Assembly (NCBI GenBank): GCA_020723085.1 | Contig: DYJN01000026.1 | Location: forward strand, 1 to 48,761 | Length of the DNA stretch: 48,761 bases | Direction: 5' to 3' | Origin: Arcobacter sp. | Lineage (GTDB): Bacteria; Acidobacteriota; Terriglobia; Bryobacterales; Bryobacteraceae | Shown here: positions 28,472 to 39,036 of the stretch, one piece after another | Position numbering within the stretch: the first letter of the stretch is position 1 | Layout: the number at the start of each line of letters is the position of its first letter | Translations under genes and position numbers: made by a program | The notes under the pieces: generated by a model | The model's database searches: none | What the model was told of the DNA's origin: nothing | What the model saw: only the letters and a program-made list of their open reading frames with translations

Positions 28472-31075
28472 TCAGAACGCGAAGCGGAAGCCGAACTGGA
28501 AGACGCGCCCGTCGTTCAGCGTGTTGGTGATCTTTCCGAAAGCCGACGAAGACAGGTTGCGCTGCGGCTCATCGAACTGCGGGGTGTTGGACAGGTTGTA
28601 GGCTTCGGCGCGCCATTGGAGAATCCACTCGTTGGGGAGCCTGAACCGGCGGGCGACCGAGGCGTTCCAGTTCCAGATGGGCGCTTTGCGGAAGGCGCCG
28701 CGCCCGACGGAGCCGGCGCGTTCGCCGGGGCGGAGGTAGGCGAAGCGCGAGCGGGTAAGAATCAGCGGCGCGGTGTCGGGATGGCCGATGGTCTTGCCAA
28801 GGATGGACGGATCCAGAATGTGCGGGCGGTCGCCGCTGCCGCCGTCGACGTTGCCGAAGCCGGGGGCGTCGCTGCCGATATAAAGCGTCAGCGGCGTGCC
28901 CTTCTTCCACATGTGCGAGCCGGCGATCTGCCAGCCCCCCGCAAGCGCGCGAATCCAGCGCGAGGAGGCGCGGGGCGCGGGGATCTCGTAACTGTAATTC
29001 CATGCCAGGCTGTGCGTGGAGTCGAAATTGGACAGGCCCTTCTTGTCGCCGAACGAATCGTACTGCCATTGCGAGCGCATGGAGACGATGTCGCGGGCGG
29101 CGGCGGTGGTAGCGAAGTCGGGCCCCTGGTCGATCGCCTTGGAGAACGTGTAGGCGGCCGAAAGCAGCAGCCCGCGCCAGAGCGGCAGATCGTATTGCGC
29201 CTGTGCGGCGTCGAAGTAGGCGATGCCGCCGTTGACAATGGTGCGGGTGTCGTAATAGCGGGGATCGGGGCGGCGGGCATCGAGATTGCCGGTGGCGAGG
29301 GGCAGGCCGGGGACGGGCTCGGCGCGGTTCATCGTGTAGGCGTTCAGCAGTTTGAAGGTGCGGCTGCCGATGGTATTCAGCCGGAGCAGGGAGCCGGCAG
29401 CCAGCCGGCGCTCGAAGGAAAGCGAATACTGGTGCGAATAAGGCGTGCGCAGATCCGGGCTGAGCCAGGTGGGCGAGTAGCGCGCGTCCGGGCGCACGTC
29501 GACGCCGCGCAGGGGATCGGCCAAGTAGGGATCGGCCACCATCACGTACAGCACGTGCGGCGGATTCAGCCGGATCTGCTGATAGGTGACGGCCGGGATC
29601 TGGGAAAACGTGGTGGTGTATGCAGCACGTATCACCCAGCCGCGGCCCGCCTGCCAGGCCAGGCCGAATTGCGGGCTGACATTGTTGGCGTCGGCGCCGT
29701 AGGGGATGATCTCATAGCGGTGCACTTCAACGGGGCGCGAATCGGCCATGTACCGGGCGCCGTAGGTGATCACGAGGCGGGGGTGCGCCTTCCACTGATC
29801 CCCGAAGAAGAGGTGCGCCGTCCAGTTCCGGTAGCCACGGTGGATCTGTCCCAGAGCGGCTTCATACAGCAGCGCGCGGCCGAGACGGAAATTGTCGATC
29901 GACGTCAGACCCGCGGTGGCGCCGAACTGGAAATACCCGCGCCCATTGTAAGTCTCGCGCCCGTTGAGCTGGAAGCGGACAAAATCGCCCCCGGCGGTGA
30001 ACTGGTGGCGCCCGCCCGAGGCCAGGCGCCGCCAGACGCCGCCGTAACGGAAGGTGTTTGTGGCGCGCTCGATGGGGAAGTAGGAATCGGGGCCGAGCTC
30101 TTCAATCGCATAGCCGAAGCGCACGCGGGGGCCGACGGCGTTGGGTTCCGGCTGCAGATCCGTGCGGTTGCGGGAGAACGAAGCGGCCAGGGAGAACTCG
30201 CTCGCGGGCGAGAGGACGCGGCGCCAGGTGAGCCGCGCGCGGTGCGTGTGAATCGTGGTGTCGGGGTTCTGGCCCGCGACGAACTGGAAGGCGAGAATGC
30301 GCTGGCGGTCGAGCGTATGCGAGAGAAAGATCTGATCGCGCGCACCGAGGCTGCGGTCCAGGCGCAGCGTTCCTGTCAGGGCATCGATGCGCTGGGGCGA
30401 GTTTGTGTTCAGGGCGCGGCGGTCGAAGTCCAGCCGGTTGGGAGCGGCTTTGGGATAGGCATCGAGGAAGCGCTGGACCACGGCGCGGACCGCCGGGTCA
30501 GTGGCAAGCGGGGTGCGTTCCTCCGGCAGCGGGACGAGGACGTTTCCATTCACCATGCCGCGGACATCGCGCTGCGAGTAAATGGCCGTAAGAGCGCCGA
30601 GGCGCGGGACGGCGCCAGAAAGGCGGCCATTGAAGAAGTTGCGGTGCGAAGGCTGGACCGGGCCCACCTGAAAAAAGGTGCGGGCATTGAAGACGCTGTT
30701 CTGATGCTGGAAGCCCGCCTCGCCGTGCCAGCCCGCCGGCGGCGGGGCGGGTCTCAGCGGCAGCGGATCGGATGCCGGCTGGCCGTGCTCGGCGGCGAAG
30801 TAGTCCGACTCCGGCGAGAACGAAGTGATGGCCGTGGGGCGCGCTCCAAGGCGGATGTTGGCCTCCTTGATGGCGTTGGTGTCGATGAGGTAGATGACGA
30901 CGTTTTCGTTGCGCTGGCCCGCGGCGCCGAGCCGGCTTCCGGAGAAGCGCGGCGCTGCGCCAGGCAGGCGCGGCGTGGGGACAGGAGCGGGCGACGAGGG
31001 CGCGGCGCCCCCGGCGGCCGGCTGTGCAAACACGGCGGCCGGAACGGCGGCCAGCACGATCAAAAATCGGAACAC
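28472..31075 (-). CDS. TonB-dependent receptor-like outer-membrane protein
   Basis: The 867-residue protein has a signal peptide (MFRFLIVLAAVPAAVFA), a Pro/Ala-rich linker and then a long run of alternating beta-strand segments ending in aromatic residues, closing with FQFGFRFAF. This is a beta-barrel end signal. Strand motifs such as SLSFERRL and WNWNASVARRF match the Oar-like TonB-dependent receptors abundant in Solibacter-type bacteria. The usual N-terminal carboxypeptidase regulatory domain is missing, and a clear plug was not seen. The GTG start at 31075 has GGAGGGAAA upstream. The substrate is unknown. Confidence 0.85.
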   Translation of the reverse strand: MFRFLIVLAAVPAAVFAQPAAGGAAPSSPAPVPTPRLPGAAPRFSGSRLGAAGQRNENVVIYLIDTNAIKEANIRLGARPTAITSFSPESDYFAAEHGQPASDPLPLRPAPPPAGWHGEAGFQHQNSVFNARTFFQVGPVQPSHRNFFNGRLSGAVPRLGALTAIYSQRDVRGMVNGNVLVPLPEERTPLATDPAVRAVVQRFLDAYPKAAPNRLDFDRRALNTNSPQRIDALTGTLRLDRSLGARDQIFLSHTLDRQRILAFQFVAGQNPDTTIHTHRARLTWRRVLSPASEFSLAASFSRNRTDLQPEPNAVGPRVRFGYAIEELGPDSYFPIERATNTFRYGGVWRRLASGGRHQFTAGGDFVRFQLNGRETYNGRGYFQFGATAGLTSIDNFRLGRALLYEAALGQIHRGYRNWTAHLFFGDQWKAHPRLVITYGARYMADSRPVEVHRYEIIPYGADANNVSPQFGLAWQAGRGWVIRAAYTTTFSQIPAVTYQQIRLNPPHVLYVMVADPYLADPLRGVDVRPDARYSPTWLSPDLRTPYSHQYSLSFERRLAAGSLLRLNTIGSRTFKLLNAYTMNRAEPVPGLPLATGNLDARRPDPRYYDTRTIVNGGIAYFDAAQAQYDLPLWRGLLLSAAYTFSKAIDQGPDFATTAAARDIVSMRSQWQYDSFGDKKGLSNFDSTHSLAWNYSYEIPAPRASSRWIRALAGGWQIAGSHMWKKGTPLTLYIGSDAPGFGNVDGGSGDRPHILDPSILGKTIGHPDTAPLILTRSRFAYLRPGERAGSVGRGAFRKAPIWNWNASVARRFRLPNEWILQWRAEAYNLSNTPQFDEPQRNLSSSAFGKITNTLNDGRVFQFGFRFAF

Positions 31076-31150
31076 TTTCCCTCCATCATATGCAGGGCGC
31101 GGACGGCGCCGCTGAGAGAATTCCTCAAGATTTGTTCATGCATCGCGGAA

Positions 31151-32359
31151 TTATGGCTCTTTCACAAGCGAACGCAGGGCCTGCCAGGCCTCCTCGCGGT
31201 AGTCGGTCATCAGGCGTTCGCTTCCCTCCAGACGGATTTCCCCGGGCTGCGGGCCGCGGTGCTGGAGGCAGCGGCCGAGCAGCAGCGTAGCCGTCGAGTC
31301 TTCGCCGCCCTGGAGGCTGCGCCGAAGGGCTTCCGCCGCTTCGTCGAAGCGCCCCGCGCGCCAGAGGGCGTAGCCAAGGTTGAACTGAATGCCGGGGTCG
31401 GAAGGGTTCGCATCGGAAGCCGATTGCAGGATCTCCACTGCCGCCGGGTCGCCCATGCGGAGGAGCACGGCCCCGAGGTTGTTGAGCACTTCGGGCAGCG
31501 GCGCCAGACGGGCCAGCGTGCGCAGCGCGGCGGCGGCGGCCGGAAATTCACCCGTCCGGTAGCGGCAGATGGCGAGGTAGAAGAGGGAAGGCCGGTAATG
31601 GAAGCTGGAGGAGGAGACCTTCCCAAACCACGAAGCGGCCGCGGAATGATTTCCGAATACGAAAAAATTCAGATGTCCCAGGCGGTACAGAACCGGAGAA
31701 AAAGCGGGTGCAATTCTGGCCGCAGCCGCGAAATATTGATGCTGGGCCTGTGACGTTGAAGCGCGTAGCCCACGGGCGTAATTTTCCAGCGCATCCAGCC
31801 GGATATCGGGGTGATTCCGCCGGAATTCCTCCTCCGGGACCAGCGCCTCCGGCTTGAGGGAGCGGAGAACCTGCCAGGCGAGCGAAGTCTGAGCGGCGGA
31901 GAGAGCATCGAGGGGCGTCTCGACGAGGAAGCCGCCTTTGCGGACCAGCCGGCGCGCGTCGAGCAGGTGGGCGCTGATGCGGAGCGTGGCGGCCGAGCCG
32001 GGCCTGGCGCCGGGCGGCGTCAGATCGAAGGAGCCGTAAAGGACGAGCGAAGCGTCGGCTTCGGCAGCCGCTTCGATCGCGGTGGCGCGGGTGATGGGCG
32101 CATAGCGGCGCAGCCCCATTGCCTGCATCGTCTGATCCCGCAGATCGGGATCGGCGACGCTGAGGCCCTCCGCGGCCAGGTACTCGACCAGGATTTCACT
32201 CGCCGAGTCGCCGATCCAGTCCAGCCGGCTGTTTCCGGTCTGATTGGAGAAGGGCAGCACGAGCAGGGTCTCAGGCCCGGCGGCGGGCGCGGGGATGGCC
32301 AGCACGAGCAGGAGAGCGGCAAGAGCTGGAGGCGCCGGGACCGGATCGAGCTGCGGCAT
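31151..32359 (-). CDS. Exported TPR protein with a TolB/CsgG-like N-terminal domain
   Basis: The 402-residue product has a signal peptide (PALAALLLVLAIPAPAAG). Next is a domain starting ETLLVLPFSNQTGNSRLDWIGD, typical of proteins annotated with a TolB-like or FlgO/CsgG-like N-terminus. Tetratricopeptide repeats follow (LNNLGAVLLRMGDPAA, IQFNLGYALWRAGRFDEAAE). The ATG at 32359 is used because it starts the signal peptide, though the RBS is weak. It lies downstream of rplQ beyond a strong hairpin and so is probably separate from the ribosomal operon. Its role is unknown. Confidence 0.75.
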   Translation of the reverse strand: MPQLDPVPAPPALAALLLVLAIPAPAAGPETLLVLPFSNQTGNSRLDWIGDSASEILVEYLAAEGLSVADPDLRDQTMQAMGLRRYAPITRATAIEAAAEADASLVLYGSFDLTPPGARPGSAATLRISAHLLDARRLVRKGGFLVETPLDALSAAQTSLAWQVLRSLKPEALVPEEEFRRNHPDIRLDALENYARGLRASTSQAQHQYFAAAARIAPAFSPVLYRLGHLNFFVFGNHSAAASWFGKVSSSSFHYRPSLFYLAICRYRTGEFPAAAAALRTLARLAPLPEVLNNLGAVLLRMGDPAAVEILQSASDANPSDPGIQFNLGYALWRAGRFDEAAEALRRSLQGGEDSTATLLLGRCLQHRGPQPGEIRLEGSERLMTDYREEAWQALRSLVKEP

Positions 32360-32381
32360 GAGGGGGCTGCTGCGGAAAGAC

Positions 32382-32419
32382 GAAGGGCGGGTTGCCCGGC
32401 AATGGGCAGCCCGCCCTTC
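32382..32419 (-). terminator. Strong hairpin after the ribosomal supercluster
   Basis: A 16-nt arm (from 32382) pairs with the arm ending at 32419 with one mismatch/wobble and a short loop, 25 bp past the rplQ stop. Only a short T-rich stretch follows on the minus strand. It is the likely terminator of the alpha operon. Confidence 0.65.
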
Positions 32420-32444
32420 AGAGCCTGGGATCACCGCGGAGCGG

Positions 32445-32900
32445 CTAATTGCCGGACTCTTCCTCTTCGCGCCCTTCGCGCATGGCCTTCAGGCGCTCTT
32501 CGCGGCGGCGGGCGCGGTCTTCGGCCCGCTTGATGAGCTGCGCGCCGGTGAGCTGGAGGACGGCGAGCTCGGCGCCGTCGCCCTTGCGCCAGCCGACGCG
32601 GATGATCTGGGAGTAGCCGCCGGGCCGCTGAGCGAACCGCGGGGCGATCTTGTCGAACAGCTTCTTGACGGAGGAAGGCGTCAGCAGGAAGCGCGCCGCC
32701 TGGCGGCGGGCGTGAAGGGTGTCCTGCTTGCCGAGTGTGACCATTTTATCGAGCAGCGGCTTGGCGGCCTTGGCCTTGGGAACGGTGGTGATGATCCGCT
32801 CGCCTTCGCTCTCGATGACGCTGGTGACGAGGTTGCGCAGCAATGCGCGGCGCGCGCTCATGTCGCGCTTCAGCTTGAATCCTGCTCGTTTGTGCCTCAT
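32445..32900 (-). CDS. rplQ: 50S ribosomal protein L17
   Basis: The 151-residue bL17 starts MRHKRAGFKLKRDMSARRALLRNLVTSV, the family signature, and contains DKMVTLGKQDTLHARRQA. The C-terminus continues with a charged tail (RAEDRARRREERLKAMREGREEEE) longer than in E. coli. It lies near the exit tunnel of the 50S subunit. It is the last gene of the alpha operon, 49 bp after rpoA. Confidence 0.96.
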   Translation of the reverse strand: MRHKRAGFKLKRDMSARRALLRNLVTSVIESEGERIITTVPKAKAAKPLLDKMVTLGKQDTLHARRQAARFLLTPSSVKKLFDKIAPRFAQRPGGYSQIIRVGWRKGDGAELAVLQLTGAQLIKRAEDRARRREERLKAMREGREEEESGN

Positions 32901-32949
32901 ATCGTTCCTGTCCCTTCGAGCCGTCCCGCGCCTGCGGGGACCGGCATGG

Positions 32950-33984
32950 TTATTCGCTCAACTCCTGAGGTTCGGCGCCGCCGGGCATGACGGGATTGCC
33001 GGAGGGATCGAGAAGGCGGCCCTGGCTGTCGATCCGCATGCCGAAGGAGAGTCCGAGACCCTGGAGGATCTCCTTGATCTCGTTCAGCGACTTGCGGCCG
33101 AAGTTCTTCGTGCGGAGCATTTCGGCCTCGGTCTTCTGGATGAGGTCCTGAATGGTCTGGATGTTGGCGTTCTTCAGGCAGTTGTAGGAGCGGACGCTCA
33201 GTTCGAGCTCCTCGACCGAGCGGTTGAGAATGTCATAGATGGCGCCCACGGGCCGCTCGACGGCCTCTTCGGCCGCCTCGGGCGTCTCTTCGAAGTTGAT
33301 GAAGATGGCCATGTGGTCTTTGAGGAGCTTGGCGGCCATGCCGATGGCGTCCTGCGGGCTCACGGCGCCGTTGGTCCAGACTTCGAGGATGAGCTTGTCG
33401 AAGTCGGTCATCTGGCCGAGGCGGGCGGCTTCGACGCTGTAGCGCACCTTGCGGACCGGCGAGTGAACGCTGTCGATGGGGATGTAGCGGAGAGGCAGGT
33501 CTTCGTCGAAATTGCGGTCCCGCGAGACGTAGCCTCTGCCCTTCTTCAGGCGCATCTCAATCTCTAGAGAGCCGCCGGCGGAAACCGTGGCGATGTGGAC
33601 GTTCCGGTCGAGCACCTCGACATCGGGCCCGGCTTCGATCATGGCGGAAGTGACTTCACCGGGCTGATCGGCGCGGAGCGTGAGAGTCTTGACGCCGTCG
33701 TCATTCATCTTGAACGGGATCTGCTTCAGGTTCAGGATGATGTCAGTGGCATCCTCCACGACGCCGGGGATGGGACTGAATTCGTGCTCGACTCCCTCGA
33801 TACGGACGGCGGTGATCGCCGCGCCCTCGATGGAGCTGAGCAGGATGCGCCGCAGCGCATTGCCGATGGTGGTCCCGAAACCGCGCTCGTAGGGCTGGGC
33901 GGTGAACATTCCGTACCGGTCGGTGAGGGTCTCGGTGTTGGCGACCAGCCGCTTGGGTTTCTGGAATCCTTTGAACATCTGCAC
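32950..33984 (-). CDS. rpoA: RNA polymerase subunit alpha
   Basis: The 344-residue alpha subunit has the N-terminal assembly domain ([25 protein letters not shown]) and the C-terminal DNA-binding domain ([19 protein letters not shown], then [13 protein letters not shown]). The dimer of alpha nucleates polymerase assembly and contacts UP elements and activators. Position between rpsD (7 bp) and rplQ is canonical. Confidence 0.98.
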   Translation of the reverse strand: MQMFKGFQKPKRLVANTETLTDRYGMFTAQPYERGFGTTIGNALRRILLSSIEGAAITAVRIEGVEHEFSPIPGVVEDATDIILNLKQIPFKMNDDGVKTLTLRADQPGEVTSAMIEAGPDVEVLDRNVHIATVSAGGSLEIEMRLKKGRGYVSRDRNFDEDLPLRYIPIDSVHSPVRKVRYSVEAARLGQMTDFDKLILEVWTNGAVSPQDAIGMAAKLLKDHMAIFINFEETPEAAEEAVERPVGAIYDILNRSVEELELSVRSYNCLKNANIQTIQDLIQKTEAEMLRTKNFGRKSLNEIKEILQGLGLSFGMRIDSQGRLLDPSGNPVMPGGAEPQELSE

Positions 33985-33991
33985 GCTCCTC

Positions 33992-34624
33992 TTACTTCGA
34001 GTACAGTTCGACGATCATCTGCTCTTCGAGCTTGATCTGCACCAGATCCTCGCGGGCGGGCTGCGTCAGGATCCTGGCCTTCATGTTGTCACGATCCACC
34101 TCGATCCAGTTGGGAGACGGCAGATGGGCCGTGGCTTCCAGCGAGCCGAGGATGGCCGGGCTCTTGCGGCTCTTCTCGCGCACTTCGAACACGTCGCCGG
34201 GGCGGAGCAGGTAGGAGGGGATGTTGACCTTCCTGCCGTTGACGGAGATATGGCCGTGGCGCACGAGCTGGCGCGCCATGGCGCGCGAAGCGCCGAAGCC
34301 CGCGCGGTAGACGGCGTTGTCCAGCCGCCGCTCGAGCAGATTGAGCAGCGTGTCGCCGGTCACGCCCTTGAGGCGGGCGGCCTTTTCGAACAGGTTGCGG
34401 AACTGAACCTCGTTCAGACCGTAATAGCGCTTCGCCTTCTGCTTCTCCCGAAGCTGGAGCCCGTAGCCGACGATCTTGGGGCGGCGGGCTTTGCCGTGCT
34501 GGCCAGGGGGGAAATTGCGCTTCTCAATGGCGCACTTTTCAGAATGGCAACGGGCGCCCTTCAGGAAGAGCTTCATGCCTTCACGTCTGCACTGGCGGCA
34601 GACCGGACCAGAATATCGAGCCAA
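33992..34624 (-). CDS. rpsD: 30S ribosomal protein S4 (zinc-binding C+ type)
   Basis: The 210-residue uS4 is an early 16S rRNA-binding protein with an S4 RNA-binding domain ([27 protein letters not shown]). Cys9, Cys12, Cys26 and Cys31 form the zinc site of the C+ form. In many bacteria S4 represses its own operon. The 179-bp space upstream holds a stable hairpin that could be involved. Confidence 0.97.
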   Translation of the reverse strand: MARYSGPVCRQCRREGMKLFLKGARCHSEKCAIEKRNFPPGQHGKARRPKIVGYGLQLREKQKAKRYYGLNEVQFRNLFEKAARLKGVTGDTLLNLLERRLDNAVYRAGFGASRAMARQLVRHGHISVNGRKVNIPSYLLRPGDVFEVREKSRKSPAILGSLEATAHLPSPNWIEVDRDNMKARILTQPAREDLVQIKLEEQMIVELYSK

Positions 34625-34718
34625 TGGACCTCCTTTGTTCCTATTGAACCGAGGTGCAGTTTACGGCAGCCGGAGAGGCTGTCTTCCTCCTGCTTCCTTT
34701 TCCGCGGCCGGAGCCGCT

Positions 34719-34739
34719 GCCAGCCGCCGGGCGGCTGGC
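34719..34739 (-). promoter_or_regulatory. Hairpin in the rpsK-rpsD spacer
   Basis: A perfect 9-bp stem (GCCAGCCGC with GCGGCTGGC) and 3-nt loop sits about 95 nt before the S4 start codon in the longest spacer of the supercluster. It may be an attenuator, a processing site or an S4 binding element. Confidence 0.4.
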
Positions 34740-34803
34740 GCTGATCACACGCCGGGGCACGGCAAGGCGCCGCAGCCCCGGAAAACAGATGGACAGCCGG
34801 GCG

Positions 34804-35211
34804 TCAGACGCGCCGCCGCTTGGGCGGGCGGCACCCGTTGTGAGGAATGGGCGTGACGTCCCGGATCGCCTTTACTTCGATGCCGGCGGTGGAGAGGGCG
34901 CGAACGGCGGACTCGCGCCCCGAGCCCGGTCCCGCGACGCGAACTTCCACCTGCCGCATGCCGGCTTCCTTTGCGCGGTTGGCCGCAGTCAGCGACGCCT
35001 GCTGAGCGGCGAAGGGCGTGCCCTTGCGCGAACCGCGGAAGCCCAGCGATCCGGCGCTGGACCAAGCGACGGTGTTGCCTGACGGATCGGTGAAGGTCAC
35101 GATGGTGTTGTTGAACGTTGCCTGAATATGGCAGATGCCTGTGGGCACGTTCTTCTTTTCCTTCTTCTTGAACGACTTCTTCTTGCCCGCCTTGGGTTGC
35201 TGTTTCGCCAT
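34804..35211 (-). CDS. rpsK: 30S ribosomal protein S11
   Basis: The 135-residue uS11 lies at the platform of the 30S subunit. The family core [19 protein letters not shown] and the C-terminal [18 protein letters not shown] are intact. A Lys-rich N-terminal extension ([13 protein letters not shown]) precedes the core. It follows rpsM by 28 bp. Confidence 0.97.
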   Translation of the reverse strand: MAKQQPKAGKKKSFKKKEKKNVPTGICHIQATFNNTIVTFTDPSGNTVAWSSAGSLGFRGSRKGTPFAAQQASLTAANRAKEAGMRQVEVRVAGPGSGRESAVRALSTAGIEVKAIRDVTPIPHNGCRPPKRRRV

Positions 35212-35239
35212 GGGTGTGGACTATGCTCCCTGCTGCGTC

Positions 35240-35620
35240 TTACTTGCCGGCTTTCTTCTTGGTGGCGACAGTGCCGCGGCGCGGCCCCTTGCGCGTACGC
35301 GCGTTGGTGTGCGTGCGCTGTCCGCGGACCGGAAGTCCGCGGCGGTGGCGCAGACCGCGGTAGGAACCCATCTCGATGAGCCGTTTGATGCTCATCGAGA
35401 CTTCCTTGCGCAGATCGCCTTCGACGGCGCCTTCCTCTTCAATGATCTGGCGGAGCCGGGAGACTTCTTCCTCCGTCAGGTCGGCGATCTTCTTGTCGAA
35501 GTCGATGCCTGCGCGGTACAACATGGACTGCGCGCGGGCGCGCCCGATTCCGTAAATATAGGTCAAGCCGATCTCGGCCCTTTTCCGGGCCGGCAGATCC
35601 ACGCCTGCGATACGAGCCAT
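35240..35620 (-). CDS. rpsM: 30S ribosomal protein S13
   Basis: The 126-residue uS13 contacts the 50S subunit and P-site tRNA. It starts [26 protein letters not shown] and ends with [25 protein letters not shown], both highly conserved. It lies 15 bp downstream of rpmJ, the usual order of the alpha operon. Confidence 0.97.
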   Translation of the reverse strand: MARIAGVDLPARKRAEIGLTYIYGIGRARAQSMLYRAGIDFDKKIADLTEEEVSRLRQIIEEEGAVEGDLRKEVSMSIKRLIEMGSYRGLRHRRGLPVRGQRTHTNARTRKGPRRGTVATKKKAGK

Positions 35621-35635
35621 ATGTCCTGCCTCCTG

Positions 35636-35749
35636 CTAGCCCTGCCTCTGCTTATGCTTGGGGTTCTTGCAGATCACGCGCACCACGCCATGGCGGTGGA
35701 TGATCTTGCACTTGTCACAGATTTTCTTTACCGATGCCCGGACCTTCAT
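35636..35749 (-). CDS. rpmJ: 50S ribosomal protein L36 (zinc-binding type)
   Basis: A 37-residue frame from the ATG at 35749 to the TAG at 35636 encodes bL36, read directly from the sequence because of its small size. It starts [15 protein letters not shown] and ends [10 protein letters not shown]. Cys11, Cys14, Cys27 and His32 form the zinc site of the C+ type. It is placed between infA and rpsM as usual. Confidence 0.95.
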   Translation of the reverse strand: MKVRASVKKICDKCKIIHRHGVVRVICKNPKHKQRQG

Positions 35750-35789
35750 GTCAATCCTCAGTAATGCGAACCTGTCTCGGCCTCCCCGC

Positions 35790-36029
35790 TTAACGGCGGG
35801 GCATGACTTTCACCACGCGGCCCCGGCCAGGATCGGAAGCGGTCAGCTCCACTTCCACGCGATCCCTCAGCCGCAGCCTCTCAAAACCTCTCTTCACCGC
35901 GGGGGCCAAGTGAGCGACCACGACGCGGCGGTCCTCCAGCTCAACCTTGTAGGTCAAGGCCGGCAGGATCTCGATCACTTCTCCGGCGGCGGCTTCCCGG
36001 GGCCGCGCGCCCTCGCCTTCCCCGGTCAC
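35790..36029 (-). CDS. infA: IF-1-like translation initiation factor, divergent
   Basis: This OB-fold protein (79 residues from the GTG at 36029) matches IF-1 in the core [18 protein letters not shown] and VVVAHLAP. Conserved IF-1 residues are changed: the usual PNAMF, GKMR and SPYDLTRGRI segments read PALTY, PAVKR and [12 protein letters not shown]-1 blocks the A site during initiation. The GTG overlaps the map stop by 4 nt, which supports this start. An ATG at 36047 is an alternative. Its place between map and rpmJ is exactly that of infA. Confidence 0.8.
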   Translation of the reverse strand: MTGEGEGARPREAAAGEVIEILPALTYKVELEDRRVVVAHLAPAVKRGFERLRLRDRVEVELTASDPGRGRVVKVMPRR

Positions 36030-36796
36030 GGCCTTGTCAGCACCCATGGACCGTTGGAGGTGACCGCGACCGTATGTTCGAAGTGGGCGGCGAAGCTGCC
36101 GTCGCAGGTCACCGCCGTCCAGCGGTCGCCGAGAACTTTCGTCTCGGGACGCCCGGCGTTGACCATCGGCTCGATCGCCAGCACCATCCCCTCTTTCAGC
36201 CGCGGATTCTCGTTGCGCCGGTCCACATAATTGGGCACCTGCGGCTCTTCATGGAGCGAGGTCCCGATGCCGTGGCCGACAAACTCGCGCACCACGGAAA
36301 ATCCGCTCTGCGTCACATGCCTTTCGACGGCGCCGCAGACGTCAAACAGGCGGTTGCCGGCCTTCATCTGCCCGATGGCCAGCTCCAGGCTCTCTTCGGT
36401 GACCGCGAGCAGGCGCTTCACTTCCTCGCTGATCCTGCCCACGGGAACCGTGACAGCCGAGTCGCCATAATAGCCGTCGACAGCAACGCCGGTATCGATG
36501 GAGACGATATCGCCTTCCTTCAGAACCCGCTTTGGCGACGGCATTCCGTGAACCACTTCCTCATTGACCGACGTGCACAGGACGAACGGATACCGCCCGC
36601 CGGCCGCCGGCACGTAATACCCTTTGAACGCCGGCTTGGCGCCGGCCTCCTTCATCATCCGCACTGCTTCGACTTCGAGGTCGAACGTCGTGACGCCCGG
36701 CCGAACCATCTCTTTCAGCCGCTGGAGGATCTGATATACGAGCAGACCCGCTTTGCGCATCTTTTCCAGTTCGGCCGGACTTTTGCGGATTATCAT
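36026..36796 (-). CDS. map: Methionine aminopeptidase, type I
   Basis: The 256-residue enzyme removes N-terminal Met from new proteins. Metal ligands are visible in SIDTGVAVDGYYGDSAV (two Asp), GHGIGTSLHEEP (His), AIEPMVNAG (Glu) and HFEHTVAV (Glu). The conserved VVHGMPSPKRVL segment lies upstream of the first Asp. The ATG overlaps the adk stop by 4 nt and the stop overlaps the infA start, so the three are translationally coupled. Confidence 0.97.
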   Translation of the reverse strand: MIIRKSPAELEKMRKAGLLVYQILQRLKEMVRPGVTTFDLEVEAVRMMKEAGAKPAFKGYYVPAAGGRYPFVLCTSVNEEVVHGMPSPKRVLKEGDIVSIDTGVAVDGYYGDSAVTVPVGRISEEVKRLLAVTEESLELAIGQMKAGNRLFDVCGAVERHVTQSGFSVVREFVGHGIGTSLHEEPQVPNYVDRRNENPRLKEGMVLAIEPMVNAGRPETKVLGDRWTAVTCDGSFAAHFEHTVAVTSNGPWVLTRP

Positions 36797-37503
36797 TGGA
36801 GTTTCAACAAACTCCGGATTCTCTCAAAGATCTCTTCCGGGCCGCCGTCGCTGCCATCGACTTCGTGCAACTCCGAATGCCGGCCCCGGTAATGCTCCAG
36901 CAGGGGACGGGTCTGCCGCTCGTAAGCTTCCAGGCGTTCGCGGATCACCGATTCCCTGTCGTCGTCGCGGATCACAAGGCGCGCCCCGTCCATGTCGCAT
37001 ACTTCGGGCTGGCGGGGTGGGTTCGATGTCAGGTTATACAGAGTCCCGCACACCGGGCAGACTCTTCGGCCCGCAATCCGCGTGATAATTTTAGTGTAAT
37101 CCACTTTCAAGTGAATTACCAAATGCCGGTAGCCGCGTTCGGCCAGCAACCGGTCGAGCACAGCCGCCTGGAGCAGCGTCCTGGGGTAGCCGTCGAGGAT
37201 AAAGCCGCGCCGGCAGTCCGGCTGGGCGATGCGGTCCGCGACAAGCTGGTTGACGGCTTCGTCGGGCACCAGGCGGCCTGCCTGCATGAGGTCCTTGACT
37301 CGGAGGCCGAGTTCGTCGCCCGAAGCGATGCGTTCGCGAAGCATGTCGCCGGTGGAAATATGCGGGATCTCCATCGCCGCCTTCAGCAGCTTGGCCTGCG
37401 TGCCTTTGCCCGAACCCGGCGGGCCGAAAAGGATGATCGCCGCGGGCGTCCGTTGCGTGAGATCCGAAGCCAACTCGTGTATCGCTTCTTCCATCTGGGC
37501 CAC
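36793..37503 (-). CDS. adk: Adenylate kinase with zinc LID domain
   Basis: The 236-residue kinase converts AMP and ATP to two ADP. The P-loop GPPGSGKGT lies at 27-35. FILDGYPRT is the AMP-site signature. The LID has CPVCGTLYN and a later CDMDG, a Cys-Cys-Cys-Asp zinc site. About 20 extra residues precede the core. The GTG at 37503 has GGGTGA upstream. An ATG at 37494 is also possible. It is 75 bp after secY. Confidence 0.95.
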   Translation of the reverse strand: MAQMEEAIHELASDLTQRTPAAIILFGPPGSGKGTQAKLLKAAMEIPHISTGDMLRERIASGDELGLRVKDLMQAGRLVPDEAVNQLVADRIAQPDCRRGFILDGYPRTLLQAAVLDRLLAERGYRHLVIHLKVDYTKIITRIAGRRVCPVCGTLYNLTSNPPRQPEVCDMDGARLVIRDDDRESVIRERLEAYERQTRPLLEHYRGRHSELHEVDGSDGGPEEIFERIRSLLKLQ

Positions 37504-37578
37504 CGGCGGCTCACCCCGCCGGCAGCGGCGCGGCCGCGGTCCTCGAACCGGGAGGACCAGCCTCCTGGAATGCCATCC

Positions 37579-38982
<1,404 letters not shown>

Positions 38983-39036
38983 GGCTCGATCGACTCTTCC
39001 CCGCCCCCCGCCCGGCTCCCGGCCGGCGGGCGGTGA

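Noticed and set aside
28616-31753. 1045-codon plus-strand frame opposite the receptor gene
   Set aside because: Antisense shadow. The minus frame has signal peptide, beta-strands and a clear RBS.
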